Shown in pieces: positions 47,563 through 56,666 of a stretch of DNA of 64,000 nt (position 1 is its first letter; each line of letters opens with the position of its first letter). Source of the DNA: Sediminispirochaeta bajacaliforniensis DSM 16054 (GTDB lineage: Bacteria; Spirochaetota; Spirochaetia; DSM-16054; Sediminispirochaetaceae); contig NZ_KB899419.1 of NCBI RefSeq assembly GCF_000378205.1, forward strand, positions 94,910 to 158,909, read 5' to 3'. A program made the position numbers and the translations under genes. The notes under the pieces were generated by a model that saw only the letters and a program-made list of their open reading frames with translations, did no database searches and was not told the origin of the DNA.

Positions 47563-50205
47563 ATGACAAAGAATATGCATTTTTTTAGCAGAAACAAATA
47601 TGTAAAAAATCGGGAAACGTGGGAAATTTTCGGACTTCGGGGAAAGCAGGCAATGGAGTTTGCCGCCCTCGATCTCCCCATCTTGCCCGGTTTTATTATC
47701 GATGCTTCCGTAACCGCTCACCTGGATCATCAGCCTGATATGAAGCGGTACCTTAAGAACTATATCGGAAAGTGTGAGAGTGATACCGGAAAACGGTTCG
47801 GAGATAAAGAGAATCCGCTACTGGTGAAGATTGTTATCAGTCCGAACCTTGCGATCGTATCCTACCCAACCTTGCATAACTTTGGGTTGACGGACGAAAC
47901 CATTCCCGGATTTAACCAATTCGTGGGTGAGGATTTCGGTTACCACGAGGTCCTTTTCCTCATCAAAGGCTATCTGCAGATAGAAGAGAAGATAGCTCAG
48001 CTTGAAGAGCGTCAAAAGGATGCGGAAAAGATTACCTCATTAATCGAAAATCTTCAAAAGGGGATGGAAAAAAATGACAAAGCTGAAAAATTCAAGTCCT
48101 TGATGGAAGAGTACCGAAGGTATCTTCCTGAAGATTTTTTCAGTGATGCCTATACCCAGCTGGAAATTGTCCTTAAGACGATAAGTAAGATGCTGGCCAT
48201 CGATGAACTTGACGACGAAGATGCCGCTCTTATTGTTCAGCCGATGGTCTATGGAAACTACGGAAAGAACAGTGCCAGCGGTGAGTTTTTTACCCGTAAT
48301 ATCGTAACGGGAGAGAAAAAGCTCGAAGGGTGGTTTGAGCAGAACCGATTCAATAGTATCGAATCTGAAGGAAAAGAGATCGCACAGATCGAAAAGCCGA
48401 TTTTTGCAGAGTTGGAAAAGGTTGCTGGCATAGTGGAGGACCATTTCAAAGAGATTCGGTCCATCCGCTTTACGGTGGAAAACGGCAAGGTGTGGCTTAT
48501 CGATCAGCGGCCTTTAATGAGCAAATCGGTTCAGGCGGATGTTAAAACCCTGCTTGATCTCTATGCCAGGAAGATCATCAGCCGAGAAGAACTTATCACC
48601 GCCTTTAAACCTGATCAGCTCAACGAGATCCTCCATCCCGTCATCGACGTCAAGTCGACTAAAAGCATGGAGCGAATCGACGGAGGCATTGCAGGTGCCC
48701 CCGGAGCGGCAATCGGGAGGATTTATTTTTCCACCGAGACCCTGCTTGACGCCTATAAAAGTGCCCAGCAAAAGGGAGAAGATACCCGGCTGATCCTTTG
48801 CATGCCTGCGACCTTTGCCGAAGATGTAAAGGCCATTGAGGTCTCCACCGGTGTTCTTTCCGCAGAGGGGGGATACTCCGCTCACGCTTCGGTTGTGGCG
48901 CGACAGTATGGTAAGGTTTCTCTTGTCAATTTCGATCTGAAATTCCGTGGTAAGAAAAAGGCCCTAATCGGTAAGGTCGAATTGAATGAAGGTGATCTCG
49001 TAACTTTGAACGTTCCCCACTATGGTGAACCCACTATTTTACTTGGCGAGGCCCAGCTGATCGAACCGGACCCGAAACAGTCGGGGCTGCTTGATTTTAT
49101 CGACGTTGTCAAGAAGGAGGTGTCGGCCTTCCATGTACGGGTCAATGCTGATAAACCGCGGGATGCCGAACTTGCACGCACCTTCGGAGCCGAGGGAATC
49201 GGGCTTTGCCGGACCGAACACATGTTTTTTCAGGAAGAGCGTATCAATGTTTTTCGTGAGATGATTATGTCCGACAATCGTGAAGAGCGGCTGAAGGTCC
49301 TGAAAAAGCTGAAGAAGATGCAGCAGAGCGATTTTTATCAGATTTTCAAGGCTATGGAAGGGAAAGAGGTGACAATTCGCTTGCTTGATGCCCCCTTACA
49401 TGAATTCCTGCCCCATAACGATGAGCAGATGAAAGCCTTCCTTGATTATTTGAAGACAAGCGGAGGCAAGAGCATGAGCCAGCGGGAGGTTCGCGAGCGC
49501 TGTGACGCCCTTGCCGAGTTCAACCCGATGCTTGGTCATCGAGGCTGTCGTATTGCTGTGAGTTATCCCGAGATCTATGAGATGCAGATGGAGGCCATTT
49601 TCGAGGCTGCCTATAAGCTTGTTTCCGAGGGGAAGAAGGTGGCGCCTGAGATTATGATTCCCCTCATCATGAACCATAATGAGCTGAAGCTCATTATCTA
49701 CGGAAAAAAGATCGAGGGTAACACTTATCGCGGCCTTGCCCAGGTTGAAGAGCAAGTCAGAGAGCGGCTGGGTGCCAAACCGCTCGATTACAAGTTCGGT
49801 ACCATGATTGAGCTTCCTGTCGCGGCTCTGGGGGCTGGTGAGATCGCACGTTATGCCCAGTTCTTCAGCTTCGGCACGAACGACCTTACCCAAACCACCA
49901 TCGGCCTTTCCCGGGACGACTATACCTCCTTTATGCCTGATTATACACTTTTCGATATCCTATCGGGAAATCCCTTCCAGATTCTCGACGAACATGTAAA
50001 GGAGCTTATTTCGATTGCCGTGCGGCGGGGAACCCTTACCAGACCGGGGCTTACCAAGGGCCTCTGTGGTGAACATGGTGCTGTGCCCTCCAATATTGCT
50101 TTCTGCATGGATGCCGGGCTCGACTATGTTTCCTGCTCGGTCTATTCGGTGCCCATTGCACTGCTTGCCGTTGCTCAGCAGAATATTGAGCGAAGAAAGG
50201 CATAA
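47563..50205 (+). CDS. ppdK: Pyruvate-phosphate-dikinase-like protein with divergent ATP-binding half
   Basis: The 880-residue protein has PPDK length. The central phosphohistidine domain is intact: AEGGYSAHASVVAR with H441 (canonical GGMTSHAAVVAR, so the regulatory Thr is Ser here). The C-terminal PEP/pyruvate barrel is also well kept: GAEGIGLCRTEHMFF, IRLLDAPLHEFLP, NPMLGHRGCRI, FGTNDLTQTT, KGLCGEHG and C858 in LDYVSCS. The N-terminal nucleotide domain is eroded. The SVRSGA..SMPGM loop is replaced by VKIVISPNLAIVSYPT (about 88-103), and the QGEDVVAG region by an unrelated segment (about 260-270). It also has a coiled insert (about 140-185). Catalysis with ATP is therefore doubtful. Confidence 0.82.
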   Translation: MTKNMHFFSRNKYVKNRETWEIFGLRGKQAMEFAALDLPILPGFIIDASVTAHLDHQPDMKRYLKNYIGKCESDTGKRFGDKENPLLVKIVISPNLAIVSYPTLHNFGLTDETIPGFNQFVGEDFGYHEVLFLIKGYLQIEEKIAQLEERQKDAEKITSLIENLQKGMEKNDKAEKFKSLMEEYRRYLPEDFFSDAYTQLEIVLKTISKMLAIDELDDEDAALIVQPMVYGNYGKNSASGEFFTRNIVTGEKKLEGWFEQNRFNSIESEGKEIAQIEKPIFAELEKVAGIVEDHFKEIRSIRFTVENGKVWLIDQRPLMSKSVQADVKTLLDLYARKIISREELITAFKPDQLNEILHPVIDVKSTKSMERIDGGIAGAPGAAIGRIYFSTETLLDAYKSAQQKGEDTRLILCMPATFAEDVKAIEVSTGVLSAEGGYSAHASVVARQYGKVSLVNFDLKFRGKKKALIGKVELNEGDLVTLNVPHYGEPTILLGEAQLIEPDPKQSGLLDFIDVVKKEVSAFHVRVNADKPRDAELARTFGAEGIGLCRTEHMFFQEERINVFREMIMSDNREERLKVLKKLKKMQQSDFYQIFKAMEGKEVTIRLLDAPLHEFLPHNDEQMKAFLDYLKTSGGKSMSQREVRERCDALAEFNPMLGHRGCRIAVSYPEIYEMQMEAIFEAAYKLVSEGKKVAPEIMIPLIMNHNELKLIIYGKKIEGNTYRGLAQVEEQVRERLGAKPLDYKFGTMIELPVAALGAGEIARYAQFFSFGTNDLTQTTIGLSRDDYTSFMPDYTLFDILSGNPFQILDEHVKELISIAVRRGTLTRPGLTKGLCGEHGAVPSNIAFCMDAGLDYVSCSVYSVPIALLAVAQQNIERRKA

Positions 50206-50231
50206 CAGAGCTCTTATACCACAATGCAAAC

Positions 50232-50267
50232 AAAAAGCTGCCGAAACCATGGGTTCCGGCAGCTTTT
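50232..50267. terminator. Bidirectional intrinsic terminator
   Basis: AAAAAGCTGCCGAAACC and GGTTCCGGCAGCTTTTT pair with one A-C mismatch around a short loop. A-run and T-run flanks serve both the plus ppdK gene and the minus gene that ends at 50299. Confidence 0.9.
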
Positions 50268-50298
50268 TTAGGCACTCGCTCCTGTTGCGATACCTGGT

Positions 50299-50844
50299 TT
50301 ACCAGATGCCGAACTTCTTGATCCCTTCGAGAATCGATTTGTGTGCCTGCCTTGCGTCCGACTTCGGAATCCCCGCTTCCCTGTTGAGGGTTTCGGTAAA
50401 GAAGTAACCAAGGGTGTCCATTACCTCATCATTGGCGTAAAAAAGAAGTGAAAAATTGATTCCCGAGGGCTTCATGATGGTAAAAGAACCATAACTGATG
50501 ATAGGTTCCTTGCTTACCATTACCTTGGTCTGGTTCTTTGCGGTATAGATCTCAAGCTCGTTAAACCGCTGAGGAATCTGATGCTTCGTATCCCGCCTAA
50601 AAGGTTCTACAAATTTCTGCGGATAGGTTGCCGGTTCGACCAGCACGAACAACTTGTTTCCATCGGTCTGAAACGTGAGCCCTTCTTCGGTTAGATAGAT
50701 ACTTTTTACACCACTGTAGGCGACAACCTCGTAGATAGAGTAGGTAGTCCTACCATCAAAGAATGATGAAACAATGTATCCGCCTTCTCGCGGAAGCTTA
50801 TCCTGAGAATATGCCTGGAAAAGGTCCAACGCTTTCGGTGCCAT
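50299..50844 (-). CDS. Conserved hypothetical protein
   Basis: The 181-residue cytosolic protein (start MAPKALDLFQAYSQDKLPRE) has AAGGAG 9 nt upstream of the ATG. It appears as a beta-rich middle part (residues 20-140: YIVSSFFDGRTTYSIYEVV, KLFVLVEPATYP, IISYGSFTIMKPSG) and a C-terminal helix (AHKSILEGIKKFGIW). No membrane segment or catalytic motif is seen, and I do not recognise the family. It is downstream of, and in the same direction as, a TPR gene, with 60 bp between them. Confidence 0.75.
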   Translation of the reverse strand: MAPKALDLFQAYSQDKLPREGGYIVSSFFDGRTTYSIYEVVAYSGVKSIYLTEEGLTFQTDGNKLFVLVEPATYPQKFVEPFRRDTKHQIPQRFNELEIYTAKNQTKVMVSKEPIISYGSFTIMKPSGINFSLLFYANDEVMDTLGYFFTETLNREAGIPKSDARQAHKSILEGIKKFGIW

Positions 50845-50903
50845 AGATTCATACTCCTTCTTTTATCTTCATTATAAACATCACCTGTTTATGGCTGCAA
50901 GCA

Positions 50904-52823
50904 CTAAAACTGGGAAGTACTTTTCTTTCGTTTTTCATCTGCCTTTAAAAAATATCGTGCTGCAAGATCGTCTTGTCCCATCTTTCTGAGTGTACTGGCG
51001 AGATTTTGATAAGCTTGCCAGGATTCTGGTGAAAGCTGCATCGCCTTCCTGAAAGTGCTTGCAGCCTCATCATAGTTATCAAGATGGTAATAAATCTTAC
51101 CGAGAATCAGCAGCAGGGAATAGGGGGGATCGGACATTGCAGAAAGGGCGTTCTCGAGGAAATCGGCTGCTTGATTTCCCTGGTTCGCCTTTTCCAGACA
51201 CCATGCATGAGAAGTAAGAAAGCGTTCGTGAAATGGCGCTTTCCTGAGGAGCCTCCTATAGACAAGGGCCGCTTCGAGATAACGTTCCTGTTTACGTAGC
51301 GAAATACCAAGTACACGCAGTGCCTGAAGGTCCTCAGGTATAAGGGCAAGCAATGCCTTTGCCTGTTCGGCACAAGCGGAAAAATCGGAAAGCCGATAGA
51401 GCAGCAGCAGCAATTTTCGCATATAGATTCTGTCGTTACCCAGCAGCTTTATCAGCGAACGATATTCGCCCGTAAGCTTCTGAGCGATCTTCACATCTTC
51501 CACCTGTTGTTCGTGGAGAGGAATCACCCCGAGAAGTGCTTCTTTCATTTCCGGGTTGATCCCCAGGGCCTTCATATACCACGTTTCAGCATCTCTGGTA
51601 TTTCCGCTTCTCAAATGGAAATCCCCCAGAGCCGTCATAAGGAAGGAATCCTCTTTATTATCTTCCAGCGCCTTGAGCGCAAGGCTCATGCCGCGAGAGG
51701 GGTCCCGTTCCAGTTTCCAGAAGACAAGGGGAGTATAGTAACGTGCGATCTCGTTATCGGGATCGCTGCGGTCTATCTGGCGCAAGACATGAAGCATTTC
51801 TTCGAAACGCTGTTGCTGCCACAGCACCATGGCGATTCCATATCGTGCTTCGATACGGGTACGATCGAGATCAAGTGCCCTGCGAAAGTGATTTTCCGCC
51901 CGCTTAAAGTCGCCGAGGTGGCGGAGTGATTCTCCGATAAGTAGCCTGATCTCTATGTCGTCGCTGCCGGCCTTTAGGAGGCGCAGGGCATGATAAGATG
52001 CCTTGCGAAAATTTCCAGTCTCATAGTAGCGGACCGCGGTTCTGTAATCGGCCTGAAGGGGATCAAGTTCCTCTCTGTCGTCGCCGAAATGCTTCAACTG
52101 GGAGAGTTCCTTCAGTGCTTCGCTTTTTCTGCCTGTCTGGAAAAGCAGTACGGCACGTCGATAGCGAATCATCTCGTCATCGGGCGAAAGCTCAAGGGCC
52201 TTCTCGTAGGCCCACAGGGCATCATGAAGACGCCCCTCTTCCCTGGCCCCCATACCGAGATAGAGGTAGAGGAGAACGCTTTCAACCCCCCGTTCCTGGA
52301 GGAAGGAGAACATCTCCATGGATTGTTTGACATCTCCTCGATGAAAAAGGCGGATGGCCTGCACATAGAGGGTGTTCAGATAGGCTTGGTATATCTTCGT
52401 ATTTTCCGGCCGCTGCTCCACCAAATTCGATAAAAGGGGGAGAGCAATGTCGTGACGCCCTGCCTTTAGATAGGCAAAGGCCAGGTAGGTTCCTATCTGG
52501 GCAGACTGCGGGGCGGCCTTCCAGGCCCGCTTGAGCTGGAAAAGGGCCTCTTTAGGGAAGCCTCCACAATAGTATGCCCTTCCAAGAAAAAACATGCCGG
52601 CCACCGATTCCGGTTTTGCCCGGTGAAAATCACGCAGGTATGCGATAGCCGGTGCATATTCTCCAAGAGCATGCCATGCCCTTCCGAGATAAAGGGCGGC
52701 GTCTGCAACATCATTTCGTGTTGCAACGACGGGGAGAAGAAGCGATATGCAGCCCCGATAGTCCCGTTTTTTGCCTGCCTCAATGGCCTGGCGTAAGCGT
52801 GTTTTGGCCTCACGATCATCCAT
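50904..52823 (-). CDS. Cytosolic TPR-repeat protein
   Basis: The protein has about 639 residues with no signal peptide and is made almost entirely of TPR units. Examples are DAALYLGRAWHALGEYAPAI, IGESLRHLGDFKRAENHFRRAL, ALGDFHLRSGNTRDAETWYM and AYQNLASTLRKMGQDDLAAR. It is a protein-protein scaffold of unknown partner. The start is uncertain. ATG 52823 (MDDREAKTRLRQ) lacks a clear ribosome site. GTG 52841 has GAGG 5 nt upstream and is a good alternative. The frame further upstream, to 52910, overlaps the purA promoter. Confidence 0.83.
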   Translation of the reverse strand: MDDREAKTRLRQAIEAGKKRDYRGCISLLLPVVATRNDVADAALYLGRAWHALGEYAPAIAYLRDFHRAKPESVAGMFFLGRAYYCGGFPKEALFQLKRAWKAAPQSAQIGTYLAFAYLKAGRHDIALPLLSNLVEQRPENTKIYQAYLNTLYVQAIRLFHRGDVKQSMEMFSFLQERGVESVLLYLYLGMGAREEGRLHDALWAYEKALELSPDDEMIRYRRAVLLFQTGRKSEALKELSQLKHFGDDREELDPLQADYRTAVRYYETGNFRKASYHALRLLKAGSDDIEIRLLIGESLRHLGDFKRAENHFRRALDLDRTRIEARYGIAMVLWQQQRFEEMLHVLRQIDRSDPDNEIARYYTPLVFWKLERDPSRGMSLALKALEDNKEDSFLMTALGDFHLRSGNTRDAETWYMKALGINPEMKEALLGVIPLHEQQVEDVKIAQKLTGEYRSLIKLLGNDRIYMRKLLLLLYRLSDFSACAEQAKALLALIPEDLQALRVLGISLRKQERYLEAALVYRRLLRKAPFHERFLTSHAWCLEKANQGNQAADFLENALSAMSDPPYSLLLILGKIYYHLDNYDEAASTFRKAMQLSPESWQAYQNLASTLRKMGQDDLAARYFLKADEKRKKSTSQF

Positions 52824-52881
52824 GATATAATGAGAATACACGTTTTCCTCATCTTTCGCTACCGAAAGAGCATCTGCGGTT

Positions 52882-52910
52882 TTGACAAAAATGGCCCCTT
52901 CTGGCATCAT
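52882..52910 (+). promoter_or_regulatory. purA promoter candidate
   Basis: TTGACA (52882-52887), a 17-bp spacer and CATCAT (52905-52910) lie about 30 bp before the purA ATG at 52940. Confidence 0.55.
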
Positions 52911-52939
52911 TGTCTTATATTTTTGAGTCGGGGGACGCT

Positions 52940-54169
52940 ATGCATCTTGTTGTTATCGGTGCCCAATGGGGTGACGAAGGAAAAGGAAAAATTGTTGACT
53001 ATCTTGCCTCGGAGGCGGACCTTGTCGTTCGTTTTTCCGGTGGTGCTAATGCCGGACATACTATTGTAACAAATGATATTACCTATAAATTGCATCTTGT
53101 TCCCTCCGGAATTGTCTATCCGGAAAAACACGTCGTACTCGGTTCGGGTATGGTGATCGATCCTGAGGCCCTCTTTTCCGAGCTGGCTACCATCAAAGAG
53201 CAGGGGGTTGATTGGGAAGGACGTGTACATATCAGTGACAGAGCACACCTCGTTTTGCCGGATTATAAAGAGATCGACAAGACTACCGATGCAAAACGGC
53301 GAAATCCCATAGGGACTACGGGGCGCGGTATCGGTATTGCCTATGCTCAGAAGGCGAACAGAGACGGTATCCGGGTCGGTGACCTCACAGAGGCGAATTT
53401 TCTCAAAAGCCTTCGGGACAATGAGCGGGAATTTCTCGCACCCTATATTGAGAGGCTCAATTCGATGAGTATCAATCTTGCCGCCTACATGGCGAAATAC
53501 GACGAGAAGCGGGTGCTTTTCGAGGGGGCCCAGGGAGCTCTTCTCGATCTTGATATAGGGACCTATCCCTTTGTCAGTTCTGGATATAGTGCCGCCGCCG
53601 GGGCGAGTATTGGGGGCGGCGTCGGGCCTCGGAAAATCGACAGGGTGATGGGTGTCTTCAAGGCCTACACGACCAGGGTTGGAAACGGCCCCTTCCCCAG
53701 TGAATTTGATCCTGAAACCGAGGGCGCTCTTGAGAATATGGTACGTGAGATCGGCAGGGAGTACGGAGTAACCACCGGTAGGCCTCGACGTTGCGGCTAT
53801 CTTGATCTGGTAGCTCTGCGCTATGCATGTCGGACCAATTCCATCGATTCGCTGGTCCTTACCCACCTTGATGTGTACGATACCCTGGATGAGATCGGTG
53901 TCTGTGTGGGGTATGAGCTTGATGGAAAGACCATCACTGATTTCCCTTCCACCGCTTCCGCCCTTGACCGGATCAAGCCGGTGGTAAAGAGTTTCCCCGG
54001 TTGGAAGAAAACCCTTACGAAGGTGGCGAAGTATGAGGATCTTCCGGAGAAGGCGAAAACATACATTGCCTTTATCGAAGAGTTCACAAAGACGAGTGTC
54101 GATATCATCTCTGTCGGTTACAACAGGGAAGAGACCATGATCAGGAAGGACATGTGGACAAGATCCTGA
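52940..54169 (+). CDS. purA: Adenylosuccinate synthetase
   Basis: The enzyme commits IMP to AMP synthesis using GTP and aspartate. It has 409 residues, near the short end for bacteria. The N-terminal signature is VIGAQWGDEGKGK (catalytic D12), with H40 in NAGHTI. Also seen are GTTGRGIGIAYAQK, FEGAQGALLDLDIGTYPFVSS and the later TGRPRRCGYLDLV. The start at 52940 gives MHLVVIGAQW; an upstream ATG at 52910 would overlap the promoter -10. guaA starts within its last codons, so the AMP and GMP branches are co-expressed. Confidence 0.97.
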   Translation: MHLVVIGAQWGDEGKGKIVDYLASEADLVVRFSGGANAGHTIVTNDITYKLHLVPSGIVYPEKHVVLGSGMVIDPEALFSELATIKEQGVDWEGRVHISDRAHLVLPDYKEIDKTTDAKRRNPIGTTGRGIGIAYAQKANRDGIRVGDLTEANFLKSLRDNEREFLAPYIERLNSMSINLAAYMAKYDEKRVLFEGAQGALLDLDIGTYPFVSSGYSAAAGASIGGGVGPRKIDRVMGVFKAYTTRVGNGPFPSEFDPETEGALENMVREIGREYGVTTGRPRRCGYLDLVALRYACRTNSIDSLVLTHLDVYDTLDEIGVCVGYELDGKTITDFPSTASALDRIKPVVKSFPGWKKTLTKVAKYEDLPEKAKTYIAFIEEFTKTSVDIISVGYNREETMIRKDMWTRS

Positions 54170-55701
54170 TTGTAGATTTCGGCGGGCAAACGGCCCAGCT
54201 TATTGCACGGCGGATCAGGGATTTTGGTGTATACAGTGATATTGTCGCTCCCGAGACCAATCTTTTGCCGAACATCCTCTCCGATGTGAAGGGCCTGATT
54301 TTTTCCGGCTCTCCCTGGTCGGTCTATGAAGAGGGCGCTCCAATCGTTCATCCGAGTGCCTATGAAAGCGGTTTGCCCATTCTCGGTATCTGTTACGGTT
54401 TTCATCGGATGACCGCCGATTTCGGGGGATCGGTCCTTGGACTGGCAAAGAAAGAGTACGGTAGGGCCTCCTTGCGCTTTCCCAAGCCCTCTAAACTTTT
54501 CGATGGGGTCCCCGAAGGCTTTATTAGCTGGATGAGTCATGGAGACAGCATTGCCGAAGTTGCGGAGGGTTTTCAGATTACCGCTCGAAGTGCAGACCAC
54601 CCAGCTGCGGCAGAAGATCCCGAAAAGAGGCGCTACGGCCTTCAGTTCCATCCCGAAGTAACTCACTGTGAGTACGGCATCAAGATTCTTGAGAACTTTG
54701 TCTTTGGGATTTGTGGTGCAGATAGGGGCTGGAGTATGGAGGGCTACCTCGAGGAGGTTTCTGCGTCCATCAAAAAACGGGTTGGCGACCATCCTGTTCT
54801 TCTTCTTATCTCGGGAGGGGTCGACTCTTCGGTGGTCGCCGGTGTCCTGCTTTCGGCTCTTGATCCGGAAAAGGTGCACCTGATGTACATCGATACGGGG
54901 CTCATGCGCAAAGGTGAGACCGAAGCGGTACGTAAAAGCCTTGAGGCCCTTGGCGCCACCCATCTTTCGATCATCGATGCAGGTGACCGATTTTTACATG
55001 CTTTGGAAGGGGTTGATGATCCTGAAGAAAAACGACGGATCATTGGAGACCTCTTTGTCGAGGTGCAGAAGAGTGATATCGTCGGGAAAATAGACGGGGA
55101 TTATTTCCTTGCCCAGGGCACCCTTTATACCGACCTGATCGAGTCTGGCAAAGGGGTCGGCAAGAACGCCAAGGTAATCAAAAGCCATCACAATGTGCGC
55201 AGCCCTCTCATCGAGGCAAAGCGAAACGCCGGTATGATCATCGAACCCCTGGACCGACTCTACAAGGACGAGGTCAGACGGTTAGGAAGACTTATCGGCC
55301 TATCCGAGAGTGTGGTGGGACGCCACCCCTTTCCGGGGCCGGGCCTCGCGGTGAGAATCCTCGGGGCGGTTGACCGAGAAAAGTGCAGGATCCTGCGGGA
55401 GGCTGATGCCATATTCATCGAGGAACTCCATCGCCGGAAGCTCTACGACGAGATATGGCAGGCCTTTGCCGTTCTTCTTCCGATTAAGTCGGTAGGCGTA
55501 ACAGGGGATGCAAGGCGTTACGGCTATGTTCTTGCCCTTCGGGCGATTGTCAGCCATGACGGAATGACCGCCGACGTATATCCCTTTGATACAAAGGACC
55601 TTCTTGAAATTTCTTCGCTTATCACAAACTCCGTATCGGAAATCGGCCGGGTTGTCTACGATGTGTCGAGTAAGCCCCCTGCCACCATTGAGTGGGAGTA
55701 G
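54154..55701 (+). CDS. guaA: GMP synthase (glutamine-hydrolysing)
   Basis: The enzyme aminates XMP to GMP. It has 515 residues. The N-terminal class I glutamine amidotransferase has nucleophile C80 in LGICYGFHRM; the usual Gln in GICYGxQ is His here. The HPEVTH motif is present. The ATP-pyrophosphatase domain has the PP-loop LLISGGVDSSVVAGVL. The C-terminal dimerisation domain (GYVLALRAIVSHDGMTAD, VYDVSSKPPATIEWE) is complete. It starts with GTG 16 bp inside purA and is followed by a terminator. Confidence 0.97.
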   Translation: MDKILIVDFGGQTAQLIARRIRDFGVYSDIVAPETNLLPNILSDVKGLIFSGSPWSVYEEGAPIVHPSAYESGLPILGICYGFHRMTADFGGSVLGLAKKEYGRASLRFPKPSKLFDGVPEGFISWMSHGDSIAEVAEGFQITARSADHPAAAEDPEKRRYGLQFHPEVTHCEYGIKILENFVFGICGADRGWSMEGYLEEVSASIKKRVGDHPVLLLISGGVDSSVVAGVLLSALDPEKVHLMYIDTGLMRKGETEAVRKSLEALGATHLSIIDAGDRFLHALEGVDDPEEKRRIIGDLFVEVQKSDIVGKIDGDYFLAQGTLYTDLIESGKGVGKNAKVIKSHHNVRSPLIEAKRNAGMIIEPLDRLYKDEVRRLGRLIGLSESVVGRHPFPGPGLAVRILGAVDREKCRILREADAIFIEELHRRKLYDEIWQAFAVLLPIKSVGVTGDARRYGYVLALRAIVSHDGMTADVYPFDTKDLLEISSLITNSVSEIGRVVYDVSSKPPATIEWE

Positions 55702-55725
55702 GATAGGAAGTATCCCTCGTTTTTT
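55696..55725 (+). terminator. Terminator after guaA
   Basis: GAG-TA-GGATA pairs with TATCC-CTC (8 bp with a two-base bulge, 5-nt loop) and is followed by GTTTTTT. It overlaps the guaA stop. Confidence 0.6.
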
Positions 55726-55769
55726 CTGACTTCTGACGGTCCGACGGCATATTCGGTCGCTTCGTCTGC

Positions 55770-56666
55770 TTAATCGGCAAAACGCTTTCGTAAACCGCTT
55801 TCTATCCTCGAAGAGAGGATGGAGGCGGTGAAGGTCAAAAGAAAGTAAAGCAGGGTGACGGCGCTCCAAATCTCGAGGGTACGATAGGTTGATGCCGTCA
55901 ATTCCATCCCCTGGAAGGTGAGCTCTGCAATAGAGATGACCGAGACAATCGATGAGTCCTTCATGGTGGAAATAAATTGTCCGGTAAGGGCTGGGAGGGC
56001 GTTCCGGGCCGCCTGAGGCAGGATGATAAGCCGCGTTCGATCGAAGGATGAGAGTCCGAGGCTGTAGCCTGCCTCCCATTGTCCCTTATCCACCGAGCGT
56101 ATTCCCGACTGGATGATTTCGGCGATGTAGGAGCCCTCGTAGATGCCCAGGGTGATGACTGCCGAGAGAAAGGCGGTCAGCCTGGCGGGCTCGGACAAAA
56201 ATAGTGCCAGAATCCTTTGGACCAAAGGGGAGGCATTTCGTGCGGCCTGATCGATGCCGAGGGGATCGAGAAGCTGGCTTGAGAAAAAAAAGTAGAAGAT
56301 AAAAACCAAAACCAGAGGCGGCAGGTTCCTGATAAGTGAGACGTACAGGCCGGAAAGCATCCTGAAAAAGCGGTTGCGTACCAACCTTCCAACGCCGACA
56401 ACGGTACCGATGAAGAAGGCGATGATGCTCGACCAGATCGACAATCGGATGGTAGTGAGAAAGCCTTTAAGCAGGATTCCCCGCGGATTGAAAAATGAAG
56501 CGACTACCGGTTTCCAGTTCCACCTATAATGCATAACCTGTGAGGAACGGAAAAGAAAAAGTGCAACGAAAAGGATTATGATCACCGCCGACACAATATC
56601 GACGGTGATGCGAAGCCTCTTCGTTTTTGCATGAAAGAGCTGATGGCGTGTTGCTGAGACTTTCAT
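55770..56666 (-). CDS. Polar amino acid ABC transporter permease (second)
   Basis: The 298-residue inner-membrane protein of the HisMQ/GlnP type has about five helices. The EAA-loop region GQWEAGYSLGLSSFDRTRLIILPQA is the contact site with the ATPase. LIRNLPPLVLVFIFYFFF is a typical motif of amino-acid permeases. The ATG at 56666 overlaps the stop of the binding-protein gene (ATGA), which fixes the start. It is the last gene of a four-gene transporter operon that has a second permease at its other end. Confidence 0.93.
   Translation of the reverse strand: MKVSATRHQLFHAKTKRLRITVDIVSAVIIILFVALFLFRSSQVMHYRWNWKPVVASFFNPRGILLKGFLTTIRLSIWSSIIAFFIGTVVGVGRLVRNRFFRMLSGLYVSLIRNLPPLVLVFIFYFFFSSQLLDPLGIDQAARNASPLVQRILALFLSEPARLTAFLSAVITLGIYEGSYIAEIIQSGIRSVDKGQWEAGYSLGLSSFDRTRLIILPQAARNALPALTGQFISTMKDSSIVSVISIAELTFQGMELTASTYRTLEIWSAVTLLYFLLTFTASILSSRIESGLRKRFAD

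Noticed and set aside
52907..53866. 319-residue minus-strand ORF opposite purA
   Set aside because: It is a shadow of purA and has no family features.
55300..56079. 259-residue minus-strand ORF across guaA and the permease gene
   Set aside because: It overlaps the real genes guaA and the permease in another frame.
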